Source of the DNA: Cellvibrio sp. pealriver
GTDB lineage: Bacteria > Pseudomonadota > Gammaproteobacteria > Pseudomonadales > Cellvibrionaceae
DNA: 64,000 nt
Direction of reading: 5' to 3'
Assembly (NCBI RefSeq): GCF_001183545.1
Contig: NZ_KQ236688.1
Location: 1,889,149 to 1,953,148 of the forward strand
Shown: one piece after another, positions 37,534 to 46,486 of the stretch
Numbering within the stretch: the first letter of the stretch is position 1
Layout of the letters: each line of letters opens with the position of its first letter
Translations under genes and position numbers: made by a program
Notes under the pieces: generated by a model
The model's input: the letters and a program-made list of their open reading frames with translations, nothing else
What the model was told of the DNA's origin: nothing
Database searches by the model: none

Positions 37534-39105
37534 TCAAAACGACAAATATTCATACCCTTGTTTGTCATACAGGTCGAACAAGTAGCTTCGTGTCGCGGCA
37601 TCAAGCGGGTTTCTACTGAAATCCAACTCAGCTTCTTTATTTAATTTTTCAACACCGCTTACACTCGTTAATTGGTTATCGGTCAACAACACCCATTTAA
37701 TTTTCGTGTTTTTGGATAGATCGATACTGCCTATTTGGTTATAGGTCCCCCAAAGCACTTCCAGATCCGGCAGCTTGCTGGTATCCAATGCGGTGATGCG
37801 ATTATCCAGCACATTTACATCTACCAGTTTGGTATTCGCAGACAGCGACAGATTACTCAACTGGTTTTTATATACCAATAACTTGCGCAATTCCGGCAAC
37901 ATGCTGATATCCACAGCGGTTAATTTATTTTCCATTATTTCCAGTTGCGCCAGTGCAGTATTTTTCGATACATCAATATTGCTTAACCCAAGCCCCGCAA
38001 GATTCAGAAATGCCAATTTGGGCAGCATGGAAACATCAACGGCAGTCAGTGATGTCCAACCAACATTCAGCGATGTCAGCTCGGTGTTAACAACCCAATC
38101 CAATGCGGTGATTGGATTGCGCGATACATCCAAAGTATGTAATTGCAACAGCGGGCTGATCACCAAGCCAGTGATGTTATTGTTCTCCACATTCACTGAT
38201 TGCAAACGGGTATTGGCCGTTAAATCGATTTGCGCTAGCTGATTATCATGCACATCGAGCCTCACTAAATTCACCAGAGGCGATACATTTAATTGTGTAA
38301 GCCGGTTCTCGCTCACATTTAATGTGGTGAGTTTGGTGTTTTGACTGACATCCACCGCATCCAGGTAATTATCCGAAAGATTCAGCTCCGTTAACTGTTG
38401 GAAAAAAGCGAAACTCCACGAACCCGATAAGCGTGTTGAGGTGAGCGATAATTTTTGCAGATTGGGAAATAACGTCAGTTCCTCATACGAGGAGACAGGA
38501 TCAAACAAATTACCACATACCAATTCGGTAATACTTTGCGCCGTGATCACCGAGTTACTTTTATCTTCCATTTCTGTGATGCAACGAATCAAGCCGCGAT
38601 CTTGTAATTGCAGTTGATCGGCCAACGAGCCAACGCGCACAAAACTGACATTCAACGTGCAGGATTCGGCAATGGGCCCGACAATGACTTGATTGCCTTC
38701 AATGCGATGATCGCAACCATAAGCTCCCGCGACACGGTACCCCGCCTCCGGCGTTGCCATCAGCGCAGTTGTCGCATTCGCATCCACATCAATAAATCCG
38801 TTGGGAACTATGCTCCCACCTTTATTCGATAAGGCATTAACAAACAGCTCGTCTGCACGGGAAGATACCGCGCTGGATACTGATGATGCGCTTTGGTTAC
38901 TGCCCACAAGCGAGGAGCTTGCCAGTGATGAGTTGCTCTGGCTCTGCACTGAGCTTGCGGGAAGCTCGCTGGCCGCACTGCCGGATGACACGCTGGACAC
39001 CGCACTGCTGCTGTTCGTGTTGCTCTTGTTACCACTGCTGCCGCCACAAGCGACCATTGCGCTTGCTAATAGCACTACTGCGAAAGATTGAATCGAGATT
39101 TTCAT
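37534..39105 (-). CDS. Lipoprotein with exact 21-residue leucine-rich repeats
   Basis: Predicted lipoprotein of 523 aa from ATG 39105. Lipobox MVAC (C20) is followed by a Ser/Ala/Val linker (residues 22-83). Residues 86-157 form a small beta domain (GGSIVPNGFIDVDANATT) of the bacterial repeat type. Residues about 205-500 hold eleven 21-residue leucine-rich repeats whose units begin near 251, 272, 293 and so on to 461, alternating between an xNTxL and an xLPxL form. It should be a surface or periplasmic binding protein; the ligand is unknown. A leftward single gene. Confidence 0.82.
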   Translation of the reverse strand: MKISIQSFAVVLLASAMVACGGSSGNKSNTNSSSAVSSVSSGSAASELPASSVQSQSNSSLASSSLVGSNQSASSVSSAVSSRADELFVNALSNKGGSIVPNGFIDVDANATTALMATPEAGYRVAGAYGCDHRIEGNQVIVGPIAESCTLNVSFVRVGSLADQLQLQDRGLIRCITEMEDKSNSVITAQSITELVCGNLFDPVSSYEELTLFPNLQKLSLTSTRLSGSWSFAFFQQLTELNLSDNYLDAVDVSQNTKLTTLNVSENRLTQLNVSPLVNLVRLDVHDNQLAQIDLTANTRLQSVNVENNNITGLVISPLLQLHTLDVSRNPITALDWVVNTELTSLNVGWTSLTAVDVSMLPKLAFLNLAGLGLSNIDVSKNTALAQLEIMENKLTAVDISMLPELRKLLVYKNQLSNLSLSANTKLVDVNVLDNRITALDTSKLPDLEVLWGTYNQIGSIDLSKNTKIKWVLLTDNQLTSVSGVEKLNKEAELDFSRNPLDAATRSYLFDLYDKQGYEYLSF

Positions 39106-39482
39106 TTCACCACCCGTTTTACAACGCCTACTGAGCCATCCGAGGTTATTAACACAGCGCACCAGTTTACCACCCATATCATCGCTGACTCATTCAGATT
39201 AACCCTGCCCCTAATACCTGTCTGTAGATTTTTGTGAACAACAAAAACGTGTGGCGCACGCAAAAGCCAGCGCCAAAATCACGGCGAAAATAATCTAAAT
39301 ATCACTTTTTCAAGCATAACAATTTGAAAATAAACACTATTTTAAAGTTGTCATGGTTCTTGCTGAAACCTGCCTGACTGTGCAAAAACGTCGATTTTTT
39401 GAACATCTCTGACTGTACAGCTACAAGCCCCACTTTGCCCATCAAGCAACATTTGTCATTCAGCATATGAAGGAAGATGAAC
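39106..39482. other. Gene-free region between LRR lipoprotein and flavin oxidase
   Basis: About 375 bp between divergently transcribed genes. Nothing beyond AT-rich promoter-like sequence was recognised: no convincing operator, repeat, RNA gene or small reading frame. Confidence 0.5.
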
Positions 39483-41207
39483 ATGACTAGCTCTTTTTTT
39501 AGTGAAGTATTGCGTATCCCCGGCGCGAAAGTCTTGAGCCGCGAAGAAGCGGCTTTTCAATATGGTGCCGATACCGGCGCGAGCGAGCGCCTGCCAGCCG
39601 GTGCGATTATCGTCAAAGAAGTCGATGCCATTCCGGAAATATTGGCACTCGCGAACGAATTTAAAATTCCCCTCTGGCCCATTAGTGGTGGGCGCAATTT
39701 TGGTTACGGCACTTCGCTTCCGGTAGACACACGCAGCTTTATTGTGGATTTGTCGCAGCTGCGCCGCGTGTATATCGATGTGCAATCTTCTACCGCGTTA
39801 ATTGAGCCGGGTGTGACGCAAGCTGATTTGCATGCAGCGATTAAAAAAAGCGGAGCCGACTTATTAGTGCCAACTACCGGTGTTGGCCCTAACGGCAATA
39901 TTCTGGGCAATGCGCTGGACGGTGGTTACGGTTTAACACCGATTACCGATCACTTTGATGCCATCAGTGAGCTGGAAGGTTACTGGGGCAACGGCACTGA
40001 ATTCCGTCACACTTATCAGGATCTAAATTGCCCTGAAATGGCGAAGCGTTGGAATGCAGGCACCGGTTATTCATGGGCAGGTTTATTGCGTCAAGGCAAC
40101 TTTGGCATAGTGACGCGCGCGCGCGTTCAATTGGCGCGCACACCGGAAGCCACACGTATTCTGGTGTTTGAATGGAAATCGCAAGAGGCTTTTATTGCCA
40201 GCCAAACAGAATTGAATAAATTGACAGAAGATATTCCCGGCATCGGCGGCATTATTATGATGAACGATTGCCGAATTCTTTCGACACAAGTCGATACTCC
40301 TTTGGCATCGCCACTCAAAGGTGAGGCGCGCGCCCACTATTTGCAGCAACTTGCCAAAGAGCGAAAAATTTCTGCATGGACCGGGCTGGGAACACTTTAT
40401 GGTTCGCGTGCCGCCGTTGCCGGATCGGTAAAAGATATCCGTCGCCGTTTAAAGAATTGCCGCGTGTGGAGTTTTTCTCCAGCACAAATCAAACAACTGC
40501 AAAAAGTACAGGCCTATCTGCCTAAATGGGGTTTTGCCGCACTGCGCCGCCATTTTGGTGCGCTGGTCAATACCTTGGGTACGGTTGAGGGCTACCCCAT
40601 AGTCGCGTTTTTAAAAATCGCTTACGCACTTGACCCTACCGCAAAAAAACTGGATGTACATTCGCACCCGGCAAAAGATGGTGCCGGTATTTTGTGGTAC
40701 GCACCGCTTGTTCCGTTTACTGCGGATGAAGTAGAACGCTATCGCACAGTGATGAGCAAATGTTTGACTGACAATGGATTTGATCCGCTGCTGGCAGTGA
40801 CATCGCGCTCATCGCGCACCTTGTCAGGCACTATTCCGCTGTTGTTTGACCGCAAAAATGCTGAGGATGTCGCGCGCGCAAAACAGTGTTATCGCGCATT
40901 GGTAAAAACCGGTTTGGAAAACGGTTGGCCACCCTACCGTTTGGGAATTGATTACATGGACATGATTGCTTGCCCCGCCGACTCGCCCAGCGCGCAAGTG
41001 CAACAATTATTGAAAAATGCGTTGGATGAAAATGCGGTGATTGCATCTGGCCGTTACGAGCATGTAAAACCCATCGCACCTTTTATTCCAGAAGCGATAC
41101 CCGAAACCATTCCAGAGGCCGCGACACTCGCAAGTCAGGAAACGAATCTGGATTACACAAAAATGTTTGGTGCCCGTTTGATCCAAACCGAAACCAGCGA
41201 GGCTTAA
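39483..41207 (+). CDS. VAO-family FAD-linked oxidase, 4-cresol dehydrogenase-like
   Basis: Vanillyl-alcohol-oxidase-family flavoprotein, 574 aa. The FAD PP-loop WPISGGRNFGYGTSLP, SFIVDLSQLRRVYID and GVGPNGNILGNALDGGYG strongly resemble the flavoprotein subunit of p-cresol methylhydroxylase and eugenol hydroxylase, which oxidise 4-alkylphenols. ATG 39483 fits the GGAAG site better than ATG 39477. There is no signal peptide, and the usual cytochrome c subunit gene is not adjacent, so it may instead be an oxidase using O2. Substrate unknown. Confidence 0.85.
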   Translation: MTSSFFSEVLRIPGAKVLSREEAAFQYGADTGASERLPAGAIIVKEVDAIPEILALANEFKIPLWPISGGRNFGYGTSLPVDTRSFIVDLSQLRRVYIDVQSSTALIEPGVTQADLHAAIKKSGADLLVPTTGVGPNGNILGNALDGGYGLTPITDHFDAISELEGYWGNGTEFRHTYQDLNCPEMAKRWNAGTGYSWAGLLRQGNFGIVTRARVQLARTPEATRILVFEWKSQEAFIASQTELNKLTEDIPGIGGIIMMNDCRILSTQVDTPLASPLKGEARAHYLQQLAKERKISAWTGLGTLYGSRAAVAGSVKDIRRRLKNCRVWSFSPAQIKQLQKVQAYLPKWGFAALRRHFGALVNTLGTVEGYPIVAFLKIAYALDPTAKKLDVHSHPAKDGAGILWYAPLVPFTADEVERYRTVMSKCLTDNGFDPLLAVTSRSSRTLSGTIPLLFDRKNAEDVARAKQCYRALVKTGLENGWPPYRLGIDYMDMIACPADSPSAQVQQLLKNALDENAVIASGRYEHVKPIAPFIPEAIPETIPEAATLASQETNLDYTKMFGARLIQTETSEA

Positions 41208-41288
41208 CCTGTAGTAACAACGGACAATTTGAACACGACTCGCCCGTAATTGATTGGCCGCAGAATAACGAACCGGAAGGAATCCATT

Positions 41289-41399
41289 ATGAACAGAATA
41301 ATCGCTATCGCATCAGGGACGATGCACTACTTATTCATTAACCGATTACCAATAATTCACTATGAATTAATCAGCGAGCTTATCCAAATTCACTATTAA
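41289..41399 (+). CDS. Possible 36-residue small protein
   Basis: A short frame (MNRIIAIASGTMHYLF...) starts with ATG preceded by a good GGAAGGA site 8 bases upstream, about 80 bases after the flavin oxidase stop. Its 3' end overlaps the convergent methyltransferase gene by 33 bases. It has no recognised family; it may be a real small protein or a chance frame. Confidence 0.25.
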   Translation: MNRIIAIASGTMHYLFINRLPIIHYELISELIQIHY

Positions 41400-42002
41400 T
41401 AAACTACCGGTAAAACGTTTGGGCTCCAGGCAATACCAGGTCAGCATTTCGCTATCCCAACGTTCACATTTATCCACCAAATCCAAAAAAGGTTGGCGGC
41501 CGGGGTCGGCCAACACCAGTTTTTTAACACCGGCATTCGCAGCTCGCTTTAACAGTGAAAACCATTCACTCGTCAGCTCAGGCCAAAAACAAATATCGCC
41601 GCCCACAATGACATCGAATTTGCTTAAGTCGGCCTTTTTCATAGAGTCCATCGCGCCCTGGCGAGTTTTGACCGCTACATTATTTAAATCGGCCTGCAAC
41701 TGCAAAAAACCAAATACCTGATCATCAATATCCAACCCTGTTACCTTGTGCCCTTGGGTCGCAAGGTAGATTGACGTAGGCCCCCAGCCGCAACCGACAT
41801 CGAGCACACGACTTTTTTTCTTGAGTGGATTGTGAGTGAAATAATCCATCAATAGATAACTGGAATCCCAATGGCGATCGCCGTGGGCACTGGGCGCAGT
41901 GTCTTTTTTTACACGTTTGATCGCGGGACTTTTTTCTTTGTACAACCAGATACCATAAGCAGGAAAGGTATTTTTTGCAGGAGGGATAAATAACTCGGGC
42001 AC
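41367..42002 (-). CDS. Class I SAM-dependent methyltransferase
   Basis: Protein of 211 aa with the Rossmann-like methyltransferase motif I LDVGCGWGPTSIYLA, motif II VTGLDID and an acidic strand FDVIVGGDICFWPEL. It resembles the METTL/PrmA-like protein methyltransferase group (protein N-lysine or nicotinamide-type), but the substrate cannot be told. It is a single leftward gene; the IS3 element lies about 230 bases away in the gap upstream of its start. Confidence 0.8.
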   Translation of the reverse strand: MPELFIPPAKNTFPAYGIWLYKEKSPAIKRVKKDTAPSAHGDRHWDSSYLLMDYFTHNPLKKKSRVLDVGCGWGPTSIYLATQGHKVTGLDIDDQVFGFLQLQADLNNVAVKTRQGAMDSMKKADLSKFDVIVGGDICFWPELTSEWFSLLKRAANAGVKKLVLADPGRQPFLDLVDKCERWDSEMLTWYCLEPKRFTGSLLIVNLDKLAD

Positions 42003-42256
42003 AGTAAATCCTCGCTCGTTCCAGTTGATAGTAAAATCACGTGAAGTTGAAACACAGTTATCGACTGATTCTATGACAGAAATAAGACACTAATGTGACA
42101 AGGCATCACATACATAAGAAGCGGATAGAAAAACAAGAAACAGATAAAAACACAACACCACAATTATTGCACCGATAAAATGCACAAGCGGCTGTTGAAT
42201 GTAGCAGAAAATGGACGTGGTTTTGATGTCCAGTCCTGAAATAAGTTGACACTGAT

Positions 42257-43006
42257 TTATCCAAACGCCCGATGCACCTCATCGGGCGTTTTGTATTCTA
42301 GGGATAGATGCGGACGACGTTCGTTGTAGATCCGAATCGACTCGGCCACCATCACTTTTGCTTCTGCAAGATCCCTGGGTTTCCTTATCAAAAACTCACT
42401 TTTCAAAATACCATTCACACGCTCTGCCAGCGCATTTTGATAGCAGTCGTAACCATCCGTCATCGAACAATGAACACCGTATTGATAATGCAATTTCTGG
42501 TATTGCGCTGAACAATACTGAATACCCCGATCTGAATGGTGGATGAGCTCATCACCACTGCGTCGCTGCTGTAGTGCTTGTTTATACGCACCGATTACTG
42601 ACTCAGCCTTCAGATTGTCATGGACGCAATGCCCCACAATCTTGCGCGAATAGGCATCGGTCACCAAACTCAAATAGGCCTCGCCCTGATGCACGGGTAA
42701 ATAGGTAATGTCAGCCACCCAAACATGTTCTGGTCGTTGCGGAATCACTTGATGTTCACCAGGCTTCAGAAGATTGGGATGTTTGCGAAAGCGATGATGG
42801 CTGTGCGTTGTTTTGTGATAAGCCCGCTTGGTGGGAACCAGCAGGCGATGTTCGCGCAGCAAAGCAAACAGTCGATCTCGCCCCACAACCAATGCGGATT
42901 GTTGTAACAAGCGCTGTAGTTTGCGCGTTCCGATGCAGGGTTGTAATGCACGTTCACGCTGCACCGCATCAAGGAGTATCTGCGTGTGCACTTCTCGTTG
43001 TCGCAC
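42257..43006 (-). CDS. IS3-family transposase OrfB (DDE catalytic part)
   Basis: Catalytic half of the transposase, 249 aa from a GTG at 43006. The same frame is open upstream to 43099 (TKTLAGLSVVRGCQLLGIS), so the active product is probably the OrfAB fusion made by -1 frameshifting. DDE residues are seen in HVWVADITYLPVHQG, HHSDRGIQY and NALAERVNGILK. The insertion-linked rve domain covers about residues 85-245. Confidence 0.9.
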   Translation of the reverse strand: MRQREVHTQILLDAVQRERALQPCIGTRKLQRLLQQSALVVGRDRLFALLREHRLLVPTKRAYHKTTHSHHRFRKHPNLLKPGEHQVIPQRPEHVWVADITYLPVHQGEAYLSLVTDAYSRKIVGHCVHDNLKAESVIGAYKQALQQRRSGDELIHHSDRGIQYCSAQYQKLHYQYGVHCSMTDGYDCYQNALAERVNGILKSEFLIRKPRDLAEAKVMVAESIRIYNERRPHLSLEYKTPDEVHRAFG

Positions 43007-43080
43007 CCGCTTACATTGTTGATACCAGGCTTGCCGACTGATGCCGAGTAGCTGGCAACCACGGACAACGGATAAACCCG

Positions 43081-43464
43081 CTAACGTTTTCGTTTGGATG
43101 ATGTTCCGTGCGGCTTTTTTACCACGCTGACTCCATAGTCGCGCTTGAGTACATCAACCACCGCTTCGAAAAAATCCGCTTTTTGTTGGGTTAGAGCGAG
43201 CTGCTGTTCCAGTTCTTTGATGCGCTGTTCTGGCGTTTGAGGGCGAGGATTATCGGACATGAGGAGGCCTTTTGCTGGTAAACCTAATGACCAATCCAGT
43301 TGACCATGCTTGCGCAGCCAACACAAGACTGTAGATCTGCCTTGTATACCGTAGCGAGACTGGGCTTGTTTATAAGTCATCTCTCCTTTTTCGATTTGAT
43401 CGACAAGAGCCAATTTAAAGGCGAGAGAGTAATCACGCTGGGTGCGTTTAATAACGGGATTCAT
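43081..43464 (-). CDS. IS3-family transposase OrfA (DNA-binding part)
   Basis: Helix-turn-helix and leucine-zipper part, 127 aa. The HTH lies near residues 10-55 (KLALVDQIEKGEMTYKQAQ), and a coiled coil near 80-105 (RIKELEQQLALTQQKADFF). The frame ends within the orfB frame at the sequence CGAAAACG near 43086-43093, where one lysine tRNA could slip back one base to join the two. Confidence 0.9.
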   Translation of the reverse strand: MNPVIKRTQRDYSLAFKLALVDQIEKGEMTYKQAQSRYGIQGRSTVLCWLRKHGQLDWSLGLPAKGLLMSDNPRPQTPEQRIKELEQQLALTQQKADFFEAVVDVLKRDYGVSVVKKPHGTSSKRKR

Positions 43465-43525
43465 AACACTTTCCTCAGTAGAGAGTAGAAAAGTGTCAAC
43501 TTTATTCAGGACGAGTCATGATAAT

Positions 43526-43559
43526 AAAAAAAGCCGCAAATTGCTTTGCGGCTTTTTTT
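43526..43559. terminator. Bidirectional terminator of the PEP-CTERM gene
   Basis: Perfect 15-bp arms (43526-43540 with 43545-43559, loop TTGC) with seven As and seven Ts at the ends. It lies 32 bases past the PEP-CTERM stop and 14 bases outside the IS3 end, so the IS landed just beyond it. Confidence 0.85.
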
Positions 43560-43590
43560 ATTTTTTTGCATCCTTACTGACAATGAAACA

Positions 43591-44166
43591 TCACGAAACA
43601 CGACGACGAGCAAAGAAAATCGACAACAAACCAATCACCAACAATATTCCGATATTAGACTCAGGTAGCATGATGTTTGGCGTTCCTGATCCGAACAAAA
43701 ACATATTCGATAAACCGCCACCCTTGCCGCCAACACGCTCATATGTAAAGGAACCGGATGTTTGGCCGGGCGTGATCACCCAGGCAAATGCATCGGGGTT
43801 ACCACCACCATGACCGACATGCATGGTAATAACGGCTCGGCTATAGACATTCCAAAATGAGCTATCAATTGCCCAAGTACCGGTAACATCTGTGCCCCAG
43901 GAATCTGTAGCTACCGAGAATAAATCATCGCTGCCTTCCGCAGTTAACTCACCTTCTTTTATCCAAGCGTAATTCGTTCCAAACAGTGCATTAAGATCAT
44001 CTGAATCATTCAGATTAATCTCAACATCTGTTTTACACTCAAGCGCATCCCCCAAGGTAGCAACGCGCTGATCATCCGGTTCACACGTAATAAGCCCTGC
44101 ATGGGCAGCAGAAGCACACACCGACATCAAAAGACCAACAAAGCTGATTTTCCATAGTGTAGACAT
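43591..44166 (-). CDS. PEP-CTERM sorting domain protein
   Basis: Exported protein, 191 aa from ATG 44166 (GGAGAA site). A signal peptide ends near residue 23 (ASAAHA-GL). The body is a small beta-rich domain with a Gly-rich stretch. The C-terminus is a sorting signal: LPESN at the PEP position, a hydrophobic helix and ARRRVS. Such proteins are processed by an exosortase and often end up in the extracellular matrix; no exosortase, PrsK or PrsR gene lies in the window. Two weak inverted repeats occur near 44295-44335, upstream. Confidence 0.8.
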   Translation of the reverse strand: MSTLWKISFVGLLMSVCASAAHAGLITCEPDDQRVATLGDALECKTDVEINLNDSDDLNALFGTNYAWIKEGELTAEGSDDLFSVATDSWGTDVTGTWAIDSSFWNVYSRAVITMHVGHGGGNPDAFAWVITPGQTSGSFTYERVGGKGGGLSNMFLFGSGTPNIMLPESNIGILLVIGLLSIFFARRRVS

Positions 44167-44446
44167 AGCAGTTCTCCACATCGAATGTGACACATGTCCC
44201 CAGTTATGATGCAAAGCCAATACCGTCGTCAAAATCATCACACAATACAATTGGTTAGATAACGACCAGCACATGTAACAGCGTTTTGCTCATCGAAAAT
44301 GTCAAAATTTTCGACTTTTTGACGCCATAAAAACGTCAGAATATTGCCGCAGAAGACGCCAGCATGACTCACCAGCAGGTGCGCGCACACCATAAGCATG
44401 GTAATTTGCAGGCCAATTTTTCCTTGTATTTGTGCTGTCATCGACT

Positions 44447-45169
44447 ATGAAATCTGTATTTTGCTTTGTCTTCTGGCCCATTTTTTTTACCGCGCAGCTC
44501 ATTGGATTGGCGCTGGTAAGCTGGCATCTTCTTGCCCAGCTGCATTTTGCGTATCCGCTTGGCTACCAATTGTTAAAGCTGGATAAACACATCGCTGAAT
44601 TTGCTCCGCTCAATCGCCACAAAGACGATTTTGAACTGACATCACCGCAAGAGCATTGGCGTTTGTTCAGCGAAATTAGTGATGCTGTACAAGACAGCGG
44701 GCGCGGTTTGCAAAATATCAGTTACACATTGAAAGATGGCCGCACCACGAGCTTGATGCACGAAGCCGAAATTATTCATCTGCAGGATGTCGCTAACCTG
44801 ATTGATGTCTTTTATGCGGTGGGAATTACCAGCTTGTGTGTGTGGTTGGTGTTGATCGCACTGGCGCGCTGGCAAGCATACTCACTGCCTTCGCCTAAAA
44901 AAATCCTGCTGGGATTTTTAGCGGGCATAAGTGCAGTGGCGATTGTTGTGATCGCTATTGGCCCTACTGCCGTTTTTTATTGGTTGCATGTGCAGGTTTT
45001 TCCCGATGGTCACCAGTGGTTTTTTTATTATCAGGATTCACTGATGACCACACTGATGAAAGCACCGGATATTTTTGCGTTTATTGCGCTATTGTTATTG
45101 GCGCTGATGATTGCGCTTTGGTGTGCGGCGCTTTATGGCATTAGGGTTTTGTTGAAGCGCGCAAAGTAA
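44447..45169 (+). CDS. DUF1461-like integral membrane protein
   Basis: Membrane protein of 240 aa from ATG 44447. Four hydrophobic helices (near residues 5-30, 120-140, 155-180 and 205-230) flank a polar loop of about 85 residues between the first two. The layout and the YYQDSLMTTLMKAPDIF-type loop before the last helix fit the DUF1461/TIGR01906 family; function unknown. No strong ribosome binding site is seen. Its 3' end overlaps the convergent MFS gene by 29 bases. Confidence 0.65.
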   Translation: MKSVFCFVFWPIFFTAQLIGLALVSWHLLAQLHFAYPLGYQLLKLDKHIAEFAPLNRHKDDFELTSPQEHWRLFSEISDAVQDSGRGLQNISYTLKDGRTTSLMHEAEIIHLQDVANLIDVFYAVGITSLCVWLVLIALARWQAYSLPSPKKILLGFLAGISAVAIVVIAIGPTAVFYWLHVQVFPDGHQWFFYYQDSLMTTLMKAPDIFAFIALLLLALMIALWCAALYGIRVLLKRAK

Positions 45170-46421
45170 AAAATGCCCAGGCCAACAACGCACTGATCAC
45201 CACCGCAAAAAACGGCAACTGCCACAAGAGCGCATTGCGCAACGATGCGCCTTCTGGCGTATCGGGAAAGCTGGCAAGCAATACAGAAAAGCCCAAACTA
45301 AATAAGCCATAACCTAAATTAAATACCAAACCTTTCACCGATAATACCGTCGCACGGCGCGATGAATCTGCCGCGTTGTGCAAGGTTCGGCTCAGGGTAA
45401 AACCCAAATAGCCCATCAACATCATCAAAAACAAAGTGGGGATTAATCCATAAACCGGCCACATGGGCACTAACAAAACTAACCCCAATAATGTTGCCGC
45501 ACTGATAATCACTAAGTTTGTCATCAGACTAAAACGCGTATTCAAATAATTCGCCATGGTCGGTACAAACCAACCCAACACACCCACAGCCGCACCGAGC
45601 AAACCAAACGTCCACTCGGGCAATTCAATCAAGCGATAATAACTACTGGTAATAGTGGCAAAATTTCGCACGATGGAATCCAGCGCAACGCCCACCAATA
45701 TCACCACCAATGCAACGGGATGTGTTATCACCCAGCGCACGGTATCCAACGTAAGCCGAAACGCTTGCGTTAACGTCGAACCACTCGCGCTGTGCACTGG
45801 CTCCACCATCCGCAAGGTAATCAATAAACAAGCCACAGCTTGCAGCAACACTAACAGCACCGGCAAACGCTGCGCGATATTTTCTGATACATGCAGGCTT
45901 TCAGGTAAAAGGACATTAACGCTATCCGGATCGTACAGCAGGCCACCAATAATCATCGCCACCACAAAACCCAGCGAACGCCAACGCATTGCACTGGCTA
46001 ACAATTTATCCCAGGCACTTGCGCGATTCTCAGGCGGCAGCGAATCGTAAGCCAAGGCTTCATCGGCACCACTTGCGCAGGCCTCCGATAACCCGGAGCA
46101 GATCCGGTTAATCACGCAGAGCACAAACAATAATGTTCCACCATCGCGCGGTGCCATCAATAAACACAGCATCTCCACAATCATGAGTACCGATGCCGCA
46201 ATCAACAACGTTCGCCGCCCAATCGTATCGGCCAATGCTCCAGAAGGCACTTCAAACAAAAAAATTGTCAGCGCCCAAATTAAATTGAGCAACACAAACT
46301 GATCGAGCGTTAACCCCAAATCGATAAATAAAACTGCAAGTACCGGATAATAAGCACGCGCAGTAAAAAATACCGAGAAAATGACAAATCGGTTGGCATT
46401 AAGCGAGAGGTTTTGTTGCAT
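45141..46421 (-). CDS. MFS transporter
   Basis: Major facilitator transporter of 426 aa with about twelve membrane helices. The loop 2-3 motif is GALADTIGRRTLLIA, and a second copy-like region (GLLGAAVGVLGWFVPTMAN) follows the central loop. It has no drug-specific motif and no recognisable substrate. It starts 65 bases after the Gfo/Idh/MocA oxidoreductase gene on the same strand, so it may be the exporter or importer of that pathway. Confidence 0.85.
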   Translation of the reverse strand: MQQNLSLNANRFVIFSVFFTARAYYPVLAVLFIDLGLTLDQFVLLNLIWALTIFLFEVPSGALADTIGRRTLLIAASVLMIVEMLCLLMAPRDGGTLLFVLCVINRICSGLSEACASGADEALAYDSLPPENRASAWDKLLASAMRWRSLGFVVAMIIGGLLYDPDSVNVLLPESLHVSENIAQRLPVLLVLLQAVACLLITLRMVEPVHSASGSTLTQAFRLTLDTVRWVITHPVALVVILVGVALDSIVRNFATITSSYYRLIELPEWTFGLLGAAVGVLGWFVPTMANYLNTRFSLMTNLVIISAATLLGLVLLVPMWPVYGLIPTLFLMMLMGYLGFTLSRTLHNAADSSRRATVLSVKGLVFNLGYGLFSLGFSVLLASFPDTPEGASLRNALLWQLPFFAVVISALLAWAFFTLRASTKP

Positions 46422-46486
46422 CGGGTACCTTTTTAATTGAGCACCTAGTCTTGCGCTTTTATCAGTGTTGTATTTTCTGATGCAAC

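Larger units (their letters stand above)
42234..43511 (-). mobile_element. Complete IS3-family insertion sequence
   Basis: About 1278 bp with 20-bp imperfect terminal inverted repeats (42234-42253 with 43492-43511, 18 of 20 matching, tips TCCTGA). It carries orfA and orfB in the minus orientation with a -1 frameshift arrangement. Both frames and both ends are intact, so it may still be active. No clear target-site duplication was found at either edge. The subgroup was not assigned. Confidence 0.88.

Noticed and set aside
42230..43515. Target-site duplication of the IS3 element
   Set aside because: Bases outside both ends do not match at 3, 4 or 5 bp, whichever terminal base is used.
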